A stretch of DNA of 64,000 bases from the NCBI GenBank assembly GCA_034766995.1, contig CM068322.1:20410745-20474744 (forward strand), given 5' to 3'. The notes below the pieces were generated by a model. That model had not been told where the DNA came from. It did no database searches and saw only the letters and a program-made list of their open reading frames with translations. Positions 1 to 14,200 of the stretch are shown one piece after another. The position numbers and the translations under genes were made by a program. This DNA comes from Acanthacorydalis orientalis. Lineage: Eukaryota > Arthropoda > Insecta > Megaloptera > Corydalidae. Position 1 is the stretch's first letter; every line of letters begins with the position of its first letter.

Positions 1-3000
1 ATAAAAAAAACCACTGCATTAAAAATGTTTTCTTCTTTCTTATATTAAAAAAAAACTTTTATTTTTACTTAAAATCCTTTTCAGACATTAAAAAAGGAAA
101 AAGGAATAGAAAAAAATGAGATAAATCCTAAAACATTTTATAGATTTAAAAATACATCGTTAATTTTTTCTTTGAAATATAACAATTGCTTATAATTTTG
201 AACTAGATTAAAATTTCGTGCACATGTAGCCAATTCTCTAAATATTACAAAAACAAGTAGTAAATCTTATTATAGACATTATTTAAAACGTACAAAGATA
301 GTAATTATACATTTTGTGTCTATAAGTGTTAATTTTTTTGACCTTTAAAACATAACAAAGAATGTATGTACATTATTGACATAATTTGTATTTGTAATTA
401 TAACAGCTAAATATAAATTTCTTATTTTCGAACTAAATTAGTTTAGTTTTTAAACGTAATATCACACATTCAACTAGAACCATTTAACAGATTAACAAAT
501 TTTTTCATGATCTGAAATTAAAAAAATTCAATCACATGGCTTTAAAATTACATCAAATGTGATATATCCTAAATTGATACAACTGAAATTCTATTATTGA
601 CAAAATTTTCATTAATTTGATTTACGATTTAATTATTAATTTATATTTAGCCATATTAAAACGTACCAGATACCATAAAAGTTAAAAATAGAAGAAGAAG
701 TAATATTTTACATGTAAAAGAGAAAGTGTACTTTTTAATAACATCTCTTGAGGCTTACAAGTTCATTATAATATGTTTTATTGGATTATAATGTTATATG
801 AAACTTTGTTTTCAATAAAATTAAACGAAATGACAGTCATTATTTTTAATATATATATATACATATATACATACATATTTTTAAGCAAAAATCTTGTACA
901 CGTTTAGATTATAATACATTATACGACTAAAATATAAAAAATACGCCATCAATAATTTATCTTTAAAAAAGTATTCGAACTTGATGCTATCAATTATCTA
1001 CCCACATTTTAAAATATCTGTAAATATATTCTATAAAGACGATGTTATTAAATGCGGTCTGTACATTGACGCCCGATCTTGAAGCTTAATCTGAATAGAA
1101 ATGAAGTAGATTTACATTGAAACCATCAAATCCAGTAAGATTTATTTCGGAAGCTTTTCAAAATTACCACTTATCTCAAAAATGCTCTCATTTTTTCCGT
1201 ATCATTAACAATTTGTACTTTTTTTAAATTCAATTCTTTTTAATACTTTTAAATAATTAAAGAGATAATTTGATATTGTATGATAATAATGACATTTTTC
1301 TTTTATAATTGTTTATGTTAAGCTTAAATGAAGATCAAACAATAACAAGTGATGATGTTGATATAAAAATATATGTTTTAAAGTGATTTTAAATTTTGTT
1401 CAAATTATTTTCAAATAAATATAAAATAAATAAATATTAATAAATAGAATATTCTTTAAAATATTTCAATTTTAAGAGTAAAACAATATTAATTTTTACT
1501 AATAAACTTCTCTTTTTTCCACAAACTAAACTATTTCCAAATATTTTTAATAACTGATTTTTGATCATTTTTAATTAGAACTAATACACATCTCGATAAT
1601 GGTATAATTAGCCTCATTGTGTTAAGTATAGAAAGACTTGAAGAAAAATTATAAAACAAATAGTAAAAAAATTGATAGAAACAGTTTTGTATGGTCTTAT
1701 AGGTGACATTCATTTATAGAAATTAATTCAGTCACAAGTTCAAAACTGTTATTATAACAATATTTAAAAAATAGTTGTCAATTTTTTAGTTTTCATTTTT
1801 CATTAAAATTAGAAAAATGAGAGATAAACAATATTATTACTAATAATTTTAAGAATAGAAAAATATTACAAATTTTCAGGAATAATCTCACTCAAGAAAA
1901 ATTGTTCACTGTCTAAAAGTATTCAATTATTTATTCTAACCTGTGCGAATTTTGTTGGTGAAACAATTATCATTAAATCATTAAGGCAGAAAAGAGAAAC
2001 GAAATCATTGAACAATTATTAATTAGAAAACTTTTATATTTTTTGTGGGAGAGTGAAAAATGCAATTTTTAAAGATCTTAACGCCAATATTATAGTGAGA
2101 ATACAATTAAATTTATTATTGTGACAATATTAATAATTATTTAGTAATTAATTTACTATTAACTTGTTTATAATTAAATACCTGGGAATTTAATTCAATC
2201 ATTATAATTTTTTATATAATTTTAAAAAATTGGTTCAGAATATACATCTCATGATATTCTTGTGAATATATTCCGTATGTATAAAAATTTGGAAAAGTAA
2301 TTTATGACATTAAATACACTGAAAATCAGTTTATTGAATATACAAAATTGTTACACATAATCTCTGTTAACCGTAAAATGTTGGATAATTAATTTCGAAC
2401 ATACAGAAACCAAAATTCTGTTTTATGAATAAGTTATGAAATTTAATTAATTTTCAGAATCAGTAGAATAACATCCAAAAATTCGAAAATACAGATATCG
2501 ATTGTCTGTTATTTGAAAGTATTATATAAAAAATTATCATGCACTATAAGTAAGGAATATCTAAATTAAGATCCAAATTTAGAAATAATCAGCTTAAATA
2601 TATTTTACGTATCCATATAACCTATTTAGAATACCTGCGAATGAAAATAGTTTCAAAAAAATTAATTAAATGATCCAGATACTACAAAACATAATACTTA
2701 AATGTTTTGATTAATAATTTACTGATTTTATATACATTTTTTTGTGAATCCATATAAAATACTGTTGTCTTTCGGAACATGAATAAAAATGTAATTGAGA
2801 TTTAAATACATATTTATAATATTTATACAATGTTTTTTCCAGGCAATAAGGGTTTTTTCTAGAAAAACATTTTTGTATAAATTATAAATATGAAGACAAA
2901 TAATGTGATATAATTCATCAAACATTTCTTAACTGTGCGCAGTGTTAAATGAGTATAAAATGATATATGTTTGTTTTAATTATTCTCGATATCAGCTAAC

Positions 3001-3221
3001 ATTTATCTATTCTTCTAACCATTTGTTTCGAGCGAAATTTCAAAGGAAATATATTTTTGTTCTCATAAAATATACCTTTTTTTATGAAACATATGTTACA
3101 AATTAGCAACTAACAAAACAATCAAGTTTTTGGAGTGTTAAAAAGGTAATTATTAATATATATTTTCATTTAGATTTTAATTTCAAATTTTAATAAAAAC
3201 TATAATATATATATATATATA

Positions 3222-3500
3222 ACAACATTTTAAAACAGTTAACATTATTATAATAAATCGAATATTTAGAAATATTTTTGTAGATGAAATAAAGAAAATA
3301 TTCTTTAAATCATATATCACTGTCGTAAATAAGGATCATATTGTGTTTTTTCAGCTTGTATTTCTGCGTGACATTTTAATTTTATCATCTATAATTAAAA
3401 TATTATTTTACCATAATGATCATATCTTCAGTGTAACAAATTTATTTAAGTAGTTATTGTATATGACATTGGCATAAGTTTATTTACATTTTAAAAATAT
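3222..3500 (+). repeat. Local direct duplication, copy 1
   Basis: This segment is repeated at 6231-6520 in the same orientation, about 3 kb away. The two copies run collinearly with scattered substitutions and small indels, sharing blocks such as TTGTATTTCTGCGTGA and GCATAAGTTTATTT. No coding content or terminal inverted repeats were recognised, so this may be a segmental duplication or two copies of an unknown interspersed repeat. Confidence 0.75.
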
Positions 3501-6230
3501 TATTTAATACATTCAAATAAAAATTATTTCATTAAAAATAGGAATGAACAAATACCTAAATTAAAACGTTCTAATGTAGATATCAATCTTTTGATTAAAT
3601 GATTAAAACATTTAAAATTTCTATTTTCTACTTTGCTTTATTGATCATCTCTTATACAGTATTTGTTTTCATGAAATATTAAAAGAATTAATTGATTTGT
3701 GAAGTTTCCATTCTACAATGACACTCTTATAATTTATTCTTTAAATTTTTATTTGTATTGAATACAATTAAGCTTTTAATCAAACGAACTTTTTACATCC
3801 GTATTATTTTCGATTGAATTATTTTTATGCTTGTAATAAAAAACGTATATTTTTGGATATTTGATAACGTATTTCTAATCAAAGATGAAAAATACAACTT
3901 GTAATTCAAAGAAAACCTTTTATCAAAATTACATCGATCCAATTCAATAAGAATGTAGATTCTGATTGAATGAAATAAATCATGAAGGAGATAAAATAAA
4001 TCAAATTTAAATAAAGTTACCTTAATTAATCAAACCTAATTGTTCGATTAATTAATTTAAATTAAATTACGTTTACATATTAAAGACTCATTTTTATTTT
4101 TCAATGTTTCATTTCACATAATCATGTACTTTTTAAATTAAATTTGTTTTACTAAATGCTATATTTTTGGTATTTTTATTTATCCATTTTTTGTACAAAT
4201 TGAATTTTATATAAACAATAAAAAATCATTCTCGAAGCTTATATTATTTTAATCTTCTCATAAAACAATTTAAATTTTTACATTTCATAAATTAATACAT
4301 TTAATTATTTTTAAAAATATTAAAACTATTCATACACTTATTAGGTATAAAAATAGTTCAATATTATTATGAGTCTTTTTTTAAGCATTGATATCTAAAT
4401 ATAATCAATAAGGATTTAAGTTTAATTATTTATAAATATTTTTGAAAAAAATATAACTTCTATTAAGACTAACGTTTTGAATTTATAAACGACTACAAAA
4501 AAAAATGATGAAGTGGAAAAGATTGAAAATAAAATACAATTTGAATACAAACGAAAAAGAATATCAGTTATCAAAAGAAAGTAGAAATTTCATAAAAAGA
4601 CCTTCATATGAGAAAAGATCAATATCTTAACAGATTATATATATATATATATATATAAATATCATATATTTCGTTTACATAATCGTTTTTTTCTTTTTTC
4701 TAACAAAGTTATTTGTTGCAAGGAAACATGTACTTCAAAGAAGTAGATGTATATTTCAATAAAAAATATATTTTCTTATTATATTTGAATACCATTTCAA
4801 ATATCAATAGTTTTCAAAAAATGTATACACGATTTTCAAGCTTATTGTCGACTGACAAGTTATTTACATATTTTTTAAATAAAACACTGAATCAATTCTT
4901 TTATGTTTTTACAAAAGTGAAATTTATTAAATGACAAAACGTAGAACTGAAAAACTCATAAAGCGTAAATTGTAAATATTCAACTAAATAAATAAATACA
5001 AAAGCAAAGCAATGAAAAAAGTAATTTTGTCTCATATTAATGTGTCAAAAGATTATAAAATGCTTCACAGAAAGGCAGAGATGTTAAATTTTTTTTAAAT
5101 TTTATTAAATTTTATTTTATTTTAATTTTCTTTATTTTTGTTTGTATAATTAACATTCTTTGATGAGTACTAAATACACCGCGTATATGAAGTACAAGTT
5201 CGTTATTTATACAGTTAATTCAATTTTATTTAAATTAATCTTTTTGAAGATCTTTCGTCTTTCTTTAATATTTTTATTTTATTAGACTTCGATAAAAACA
5301 AAAATCAAGTAATATTAAAATTATGTATTTAGAGAAGTCGTTATTATTAAAAAAAATTCCTTTAATATAATATTTATGTAAATATGTTACAAAAAATACA
5401 TCAGTTGTTATTTTTTTAAGTAATTCATTAATTTTTATCTCTATATAATGAATAAATATAGTAATTATTGTACTATAAATGTTACAAGAACATTTTACTA
5501 TCTATTTTCAAAAGATATCAAAGGATATTTTTAATTATGAATTGTAAATATAATCTATTGATATTAAAATAAGTATAAAATATTTTTTGTTTCACAAATG
5601 ATTTTTTTATTTACTTCATAAACAACTAATTTTTTTTCTGATCAAAATTTTTCAATGACTATTCATTCATTGTTGATTATGCATGTTTAAATAATGATTC
5701 CGATATCCTGAGAGCACTACGGTACAGAAAAACATAATATTTTGCAGTATTTCAGTTTTTATATACCTTATAATGATGAAATTGAAAGATAAACAGTACA
5801 CAAAAAAAGATAAATGATTAATCATATACATTTGATATTTTTTATTTGCAGTGCTGATTGGAAAAATCATTTTTGAAAGTGAATTTATCCACAGTTACAA
5901 AATAATGTATTGTTTACAGTAATTAAAAGCATATGTTTGTAAAAAAAAACATCGTTATTTAAAAGAAAATCGTTTCACTTCTTTATAATAAATATACTCA
6001 TACATTATATATTTTTCAGTTTATATTTTATATTCAAACAAACACATATTTCATTTACTGAATTTTTTGATAATTTTAAAGATATACAATATAAAAGCCT
6101 GTTTTTTTATTAAAAGATTTATTATTTTTTAAATCATAAAAATCATTTCATATAATAAACTCATGTGCTTCATATGTTTTTTTTCATTAAAGATATACTT
6201 TTTCATTTAATGTTATCAAATTCTCAGAAT

Positions 6231-6520
6231 CACAACATTTTAAAATAGTTAACATTATTATAATAATAAATCGAATCCTTAGAAATATTTTTGCACATGA
6301 AATAAAGAAAATATTATTTAAATCATACATCAATTTCGTAAATAAGGCATCATATTTTGTTTTGATTTTTTCATCTTGTATTTCTGCGTGATATTTTAAT
6401 TTTATCATCAATAATTAAAATATTATTTTACGATAATGATCCTATCTTCAATTTCACTTAAATTATATTTATTTAAGTAGTTATTATATATTACATTAGC
6501 ATAAGTTTATTTTTAAAAAT
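6231..6520 (+). repeat. Local direct duplication, copy 2
   Basis: Second copy of the segment at 3222-3500. It differs by point changes and by short insertions, for example an extra TAA in an AATAATAAAT stretch near its start. The minus-strand open frame across 6187-6411 is a by-product of this repeat and is not called as a gene. Confidence 0.75.
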
Positions 6521-6849
6521 CTTTCAAATAAGAGTACTATTAGCAATTAACCTGAAGTTATTTTAAAAATGAAACAAATCATTTATCAATATTTTAAAAA
6601 ACAAATTCATACAAATATATATATATATATATATATGTATATGTGTGTGTGTGAGTGTAAAGATATATATATATATATATATATGATAAATATGAACTTA
6701 TTATTTATTCCAGCTGTATCTATCGTTAATAGTTATATCACTGAACCGTAAAATTGTGCATGTAAATAAATTTAAATTCATTTAAACCGCCTACGGGTAC
6801 TTTGAATATATTTACCATTAAAAACAAATCATTTAATACAATTAATGTT

Positions 6850-6881
<32 letters not shown>

Positions 6882-7865
6882 AGAGTTTATTCACCAATGA
6901 TACAATTACAAAACGTTTGTCAAATTGAAAATGAAAATATACTTTTTCTTTACATGAAATTCTGTTTAAAACTCTAAAGAATATTTCTACTCTTTGTTCT
7001 TATTTACTAGAGTGCATAAGCATATTATTGTTTATTTTGTCTTATTTTGGTTAAAAAGTAATTTATTTTCATTTGAAGTACTGTCATCTTTTAGTAAAAT
7101 AAAATGATAAGTAGTCACCTTTTAGAATTCTTAATTTAATAATAATACAAATAAAAACAATAAAAAACTACATAATTTTATTCCCAATAGAATAATACAA
7201 ATTCATTCTTTATACATAACGAAAGAAAAATTATTACATGTTTTCAATGATCGAATTCCACTCTCGCATTTAATTTAATTAGGAATATGTAAATTTTCAG
7301 ATAGATTTATATTATAATCAAACACCATAAATGAGTATAAATCTTATTTAATAATAAATCTATTTTTATGGCATTTAATTTTATAATCGTATAATAAATG
7401 GATAATAAAAGATGACGTCCAAAAGATATCATTGGTTGTTTATTACACAAACGCTGTCTAAGTAATTTCAATAAAAGTTCATTTGATACTAGTAGTTTAT
7501 TTTAAAAAACACACTATATATATACTCGATTTAGATTTTTGAAGAAAATAAATTTATACAACATATCATTTTTATTTTCTGATGTAAATAATTTTAATCA
7601 CTTCGAAGAACAAAATTTGAAACTAGATTTATTTCTTTCCAGTCTTTTTATACATTTATTTGTTATTATATAACAATAATCAGTTATATGTAGTAAATTT
7701 CCACGAATAAAATCTATACACCTTTTTTAACGTTATTGGTGTACATCTGTTTTATTTTTTGTTCAGTTAAGCATACAAATACTAATTCTTTGAAACGATC
7801 AACCCTTGTCAAAAATGTTTTATTTTCATTTTATATTCTTGTTTATATATTGATGTTCATTCACA

Positions 7866-7908
7866 TACACATTTATATATATATATACACACATACATAT
7901 ATATAAAT

Positions 7909-7978
<70 letters not shown>
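7866..7978. repeat. Compound microsatellite (CA/TA)n
   Basis: A run of AC and AT dinucleotides, with short CATA interruptions, ends in a pure (TA)n tract of nearly 60 bp at 7920-7977. It is typical of the many dinucleotide arrays in this window. Confidence 0.95.
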
Positions 7979-7980
<2 letters not shown>

Positions 7981-8259
7981 GAAATATAAATGAAGATTAA
8001 AAAGTTTTTCGTTAAAATTACACACCAGAGAGTTTAAATACGATAATCAGAATTTAAAAAACATATATTCTGTTATTTAGAATAAATTGAAAATGGTAAT
8101 ATAATCTACAGTATCTTAATCTTTTGTATTTTTTAAATATGTAAATTATCAAGCATGAAAAGTTGTTTGTTGAAATGGAATTTTTCCTTCATCTTAAAAG
8201 TAAGAGATTAGAGTTGTTTAATAAATATTTTAAATACTAAGAATAATATATTTAAAAAC

Positions 8260-8298
<39 letters not shown>

Positions 8299-9660
8299 AA
8301 AATACTTTTCATACACCATATGATTCATTTTAAATTCGCCACATATAATCACAAAGTAATACAAATGTCATTTGATTTGATTAAACTTTATACGACATAT
8401 TTCATTCCTCTTTATAGATCGGCTCTACTGATGATCAAAACAGATAGTTTTGAAATAAATTTCATTTTTGATATAAACTTTACGTTAGATAAATATCAAA
8501 GGTACAAAAAACTTAATTTTAATTTTCAATATATTAATTTTCACACATAAAAACCATTTGTCAGTATGGATAAACGCTTTTACAAAATAAATTTTGTACT
8601 ACAAAGAGGTGTCTGGTTAATAATGTTTAATAATTGGTTATTTATCGCTTTTATTTTTTCTTACGCGCATTTTAATATCTTCAGTACATTAAGATGCTGA
8701 AATATATCTGAAGTTAATTTTTTCGATACTTTATTGGTCCAAGAATAATGAATATTATTGAAATACTCATATACTAGTACAAAAATTTTGAATCATGGTG
8801 AGTTTTTCTTTTAGTCATTGAATTAACACGTACAGAATAAAAAATCTGTATAAAATTTGTTATTGGAAAACAAGTATAAGAAGAATTTTTATTTTGAACA
8901 ATTAATATTACCTTACATCAAATAAAAGATTGCTCAATTTTTACTACTAAGTTCAATCTTCTACAAAGAAATTCCTTTTTAGAGAATTACAATATTTCAA
9001 TTTGTTTTCACTCTTATTCTGTTTTAAAAAATTACACTTAAGTCTTTAAGAATGATAGAATTTCAATCAAAATCTACATAAAAATCAAAAATTATCAATA
9101 ATTATTTATTATAAATTCGTAATCATAGCTTTTATAGTTTGCGTACTGTGTACGAGTTGAATGAAAAATTCATTTTTGAAAGATTGTAAATATATTTTAA
9201 AACTAGAATAAATATTTAAACATGTCATGTACACGAAACGATATTATTTACTGTTATTTAAAAATAAATTTAATTATATTTTAATTTTAACCGGATCATT
9301 CTTTAATCCCTAATGAATATTTTTACAAAAGTCTAAATAACATATTTTATTAAATTTAAAGTTTTCTGAAATTCTTTTTAGTTTTAAAGATATAATATTT
9401 ATTAAAGATATAACGTATAAATGTGATTTCTTGGAAAACAGAAAACTATTTTCATCTCTAATACTGTATATATGGCTTGAACTTTAACTGTCTCTTTCAA
9501 CTGGTAACCTTAACTATAAGAACATCTGATAAAATATACATAACTGTAACCTTCAACAGACAGATAACATTATTAACATAATGTGTTTCTTATTTTTCTA
9601 CATTGTAACACGCATATTTAAAAATCATATACTAATACAAACTTCTATTTCAGAATAACA

Positions 9661-9783
9661 ATGGATTTAATCAACGGTACAATGAACGTAACAGAAGAAG
9701 AGAAGAATGCGTTATACTTGAATAGAAGCACTTCACCTAACACAATATCTGATCTAGAGATTGATTCCTTTTATTTCTATGAG
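9661..9783 (+). CDS. CCAPR: CCAPR coding exon 1 (extracellular N-terminus)
   Basis: Encodes residues 1-41, starting [10 protein letters not shown] and ending in SFYFYE, with three N-glycosylation sequons (N5, N9, N21). The start codon is the only in-frame ATG after the acceptor-like CAG at 9651-9653. The donor is GAG|gtacgt, phase 0. The acidic, glycosylated, signal-less N-terminus is usual for peptide class A GPCRs. Confidence 0.85.
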
Positions 9784-11233
9784 GTACGTCCGTATATAAT
9801 TTGTATGAATATTTGTCAGCGGCATAGTAACTAAAATAACAGATAAATATAACTTTGAAGCCAATCGAATGAACAATTTCGTTTTATAGTGAATGTGGTA
9901 ATAGTTTTATGATCTGAGCAGATCAAAAGAAATGGATTCAGGAAGCGAAACAGCTAATATATCTTTGTTGATTATAGATTTGAATGTATAAAATACTAAA
10001 ATGTATGTAGTATATTATATTTAGCTATTAAGTTTTTCACAAGTAGATTTCAAGTAATAAAGAGATTTTATATAATATTTATGAAAAAAAACGAAATTGA
10101 AAACGGTTCTTAAAATATTTCTTTCACTATAACTGATAAAAATTGATGTGATCCTCAAAAAAATATTATTTGATATATAAGAGAAAATTATTCCAGTTTT
10201 TTATCATTGCTTTCATTATTCTTGTATTAAAATTACTATGAAAATAATAAAAAAGTATAAAGATAACTAACAGACAATATGTTTTTATAGTTTACACAAT
10301 TGAGAACTACATTTAATAAATCATGAAATTCTGATTGAAAACTTATTTTATCATGATTATTGATAACAAATAAATATTATTTTTGTTCTATTAAGTATTA
10401 GGTTGATAGAAAAATAATTACGGTTTATGACTTTCAAATTCATATACATTTTTTAATTTGTGGTTTTAATTGGCTCATAACTGTTGCATGACTAACGTTT
10501 AATTTTTGTATAAGCTTTTGAATTGTTGTTTATGGTTCTGATTTAACTAAAATCTTCAGTTGGTCGTTCTGAACTGAAGAAGAACGTCTGCGACCTTCTT
10601 CATCTTCAAGATTCTCGTCTTTAGTACGAATTTTTTGGAACCATCATTGTATTTTACGTTCCTTAACAGTACCCACACCAAAACCATCGTTTAGTTTATG
10701 AGCAGTTCCTGCTGCTTTACTACCCGTTTTGAACTCGTACAAAAAAATCTCTTATTTGCTTTTTTCCATCTTTAATTCAATAACCCAATTTGAAGTAAAA
10801 TTAATAATAAAATCAAAGACGATATTACCAAAATACAGACCAAAAAATGTACTTTGAAATGATATCAACATGAACACGATGAAATGATATTTTCATTGAA
10901 GAAAACAGAGATCGGAATTTAGAAAACAAAATCCGCAATTATTTTCCTACCAAAGTAATAATCTTGGCAGCTTTACTAATAATACAACAAGCGCATACAT
11001 ATGCACAAAAAGCATATGTGCATGCTATTCCGTAAATTATATTAATAGAGTATTAATTATGACTATGACACCATTTATAAAATCACACTTATCTATTCAG
11101 TGCAATGTTTGAAAAAAATATACTTTGATGTTCATATAAATTTCATTACCCATATAAACAAAATTACCCACTTCAAACACTATTAACACACATTATGCGT
11201 ATGAAAAAACATATTTACAAATTCGTGCTTCAC

Positions 11234-11268
<35 letters not shown>

Positions 11269-14200
11269 ACAAACTGACATAAAACAGTGCATATGAATTT
11301 ATTCTTTAATTTACGGCTATAATTACCATAGACTTAAATATACAGAAAAATATTCAGTTAGAGTGTAGAAACTACTCAGGCTAACCCAGTTAAAATATGA
11401 GTAATTTTAACATCTGTTAATGTTTATAAAATATTAAACGTATAAAAATAAAAATCAAAAAGATCTACCTTACACGTTTAGTTATATATACTACTCTACA
11501 TATGGGTGCTAATAATTTCCGATATACTGTTGAGAGATGAGAAACATGTTGAAACATTAAAGTAGCGCATATTAAATCGTACAATTAACGCTTCAATGCG
11601 TTGTAACACACATGAGTTTATACAATCAGCGTCCCTTTAACATTATAACATGTATGTGTACGCTGACATTTCGTATTTAAGGTAATATTAAGCACAAAAG
11701 ATGTTTCAGAACGAATAAAAGTAACAAAACTTTCAAAGAGAAACGTTATTGCTGATTTTGTAGATTTTAAGATAGACGGGTAAAAGGTTTATATTATTAT
11801 CTAATATGGTTCAGACTAGAGAACAAAAATAGAAAGAAAGAAACATTTCATAGGACAGACAGTCAGATACAAAACAGCAGAAAAGTAGAAATATACAAAT
11901 GACATCTAAAATAAAAAAAATAAAGCTTGTGACATATGGAAATATATAAAAAATTCCAAATAAGAGTATGCAATTAAAATAAGATTTGATAAAAAATCTA
12001 TTAAAGAAGATTAAATATAAAAACAACTCACTTTATAAAAAAAAAATGATTTATAACAATAATAATTCCAAGTAAAAATTCTAAAAAGAGTGGATTTAAA
12101 ATGTAAGAATACGCTTTATTCCAGGAATGAGATTCTAAGTAAAACGTTGCACATTCTCTTTTTTTATAATTCTATACTCTATATCTGCAAAATATAAACT
12201 TTTTTCCGAATTAAAAATGTTTAATAATTGATTGCTCTTCTTATTAATTATTACTTAAACGTATTTAGATGACAATTTTCTCATATTCAGTACAATAAAA
12301 TACAGAAAATTTTAATTTTTAGAATTTACGAAAAATTTCTATACACTTAGCTCTGTAAAGATGATGGACTCGCTATCTAAATCGATGTAAAGAACAGTCG
12401 ATTGAAATAGATATAAACAATAAAACTGTTCAAAAATCAATAAGGAATTTATTTTTAAACAAACATTCTTTCCATAGAAAAAGAAAATCGTTAGTAAAAC
12501 TTTATGAATGAGTACTTTTTTTACTCCAATGTTCAAAATATTCAAGAAATTATTATTAATTATTTTTGATTTTTACTTATGTGCATTTTCATGGTAACTA
12601 TCACCTTGAGAGCACCAAGGTACAGAAAAACCTTTGGTAAAATTCTGACCATACTGGAAACTCCATAAATAACTTAAATACACAATCCGCAATTTCTAAC
12701 TATTAGTACTTCTATCTATATATAAGAAAATATTATGTAAAATTTAAAAAATGGACAAAAAACGAATAGAGATTTTGTATTAAATTATTATTAACGATAA
12801 CATCTGCAGTTACACGAAATTTTCTCGGAAAATTATGATATTGGTATCATAAAAACTACAATGTACTTTATAAAACAACTTTTAATAAACTGACTACGTT
12901 GCAATATAACTGTCAGAGTGATTATATAGATATACCAATATATATATATATATATATATATAACGATATTGGGCGAATATAAGCGATATGAGCAAAGCGA
13001 GTAAGAGGAACGAGCGTGTGCGAGTGTAGCGAGTAGGGCCCCCTGGTCTTTTAAATTTAATAATCCAAATTTTTCATTAGATATATTCAAAAAAAAAATT
13101 TCAATATTAAATTAAAATTTCAGTTCGTTTAGTAAAAAAATTTTTGAATATTTGAGCTTAGTAAAAAAATATTTTCAAAATTTTATTTCAATGATACAAA
13201 CTAAAATATTTAATTGTCATAAAACAAAACAGAGCTATTTTTTCTTTACAACAAATGTTTGTAGCTTTAATTAAATATAAATAAATTATAAATATTTCCA
13301 TTAGAATTAAGTACACTGAAATTATTGAAGACAATACAACAAAACCGATTTAATTTTATTATTTTAATTTTTAAAAAAATATATCAGACTAATTTTTTTC
13401 AATTATTCAAAATATATCAGTTTATCTTTGTATTTATTTCTTGCTTTTCAATAACGCATTTTTGTATTACTAAAAAATGGAAACAAATAATAAATCGTGT
13501 TTTTATTTAATTTTACAATATTTTTTCATTTTTAGAAAGTATATTTAACTATAATCTTTGCTCTTTATGCAGTTATTGAAATATTTTTATCGTAATGAAA
13601 ATACTTATCTGAATTTATACGCACGCACATACACACACACACACATGTTTATATATATATATATATATACATACATACATACAAATTATCTTATATTTAT
13701 AACACAATGATGGTCACGATTGACCTACCTAGGACCACATTTTACTACCAGCATTATATAATGAACAATATATACATATTCATAAATTATAAATCATGTG
13801 GTCCAGAAATGTATAATGATATAGCACTTAAATCAAACATACTATTACCTATTATTGTATAATAGCTTAAAAAAATTTTTACTGACAGACACTGTCAATT
13901 ATACAGGTAATAATCATGCATACGCCTAAAATTGACCTCTTTTAGAATAGATATTTTTAATAATCATTTCAACATTTCAAAACTTTTCCTTCTGAATAAG
14001 TCTATTCAATAGTTTTTATACTGTTTAATAACACAGGAATATTCACTGAATTTATTCTAAGAAAATTATAGTAGATTTTTATCATTTATTAGCAACAACT
14101 GTGTAATTAAATCATACGGGTGATTGAAGAAATTTATTAGTTGGTTTCTTATTTATTGCACAATGTTCTAAATTATAACGTGACACATTCTATACTTTAA

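Larger units (their letters stand above)
1..9653. other. Upstream non-coding region
   Basis: No coding exon was recognised in these 9.6 kb. The sequence is very A+T rich with frequent stops in all frames. It holds (TA)n tracts (for example near 3207, 4637, 6617, 6855, 7866-7978 and 8263), a 290-bp direct duplication (3222/6231) and a decayed palindromic-element relic around 5640-5900. The last bases, 9640-9653, form a pyrimidine-rich tract ending in CAG, which looks like a splice acceptor 7 bp before the receptor start codon. The receptor's promoter and 5' UTR exon(s) may therefore lie in this region or further left, but I could not locate them. Confidence 0.6.

Noticed and set aside
8293..8550. 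85-codon ORF upstream of CCAPR
   Set aside because: Starts inside the end of a TA array and shows no domain or codon signal; A+T-driven composition (F, I, Y, K).
12833..13090. Minus-strand 85-codon ORF (and a similar one at 50034-50309)
   Set aside because: Both are produced by the same CpG-rich repeat plus its TA array. The two differ by frame-changing indels in the shared part, so no coding constraint is visible.
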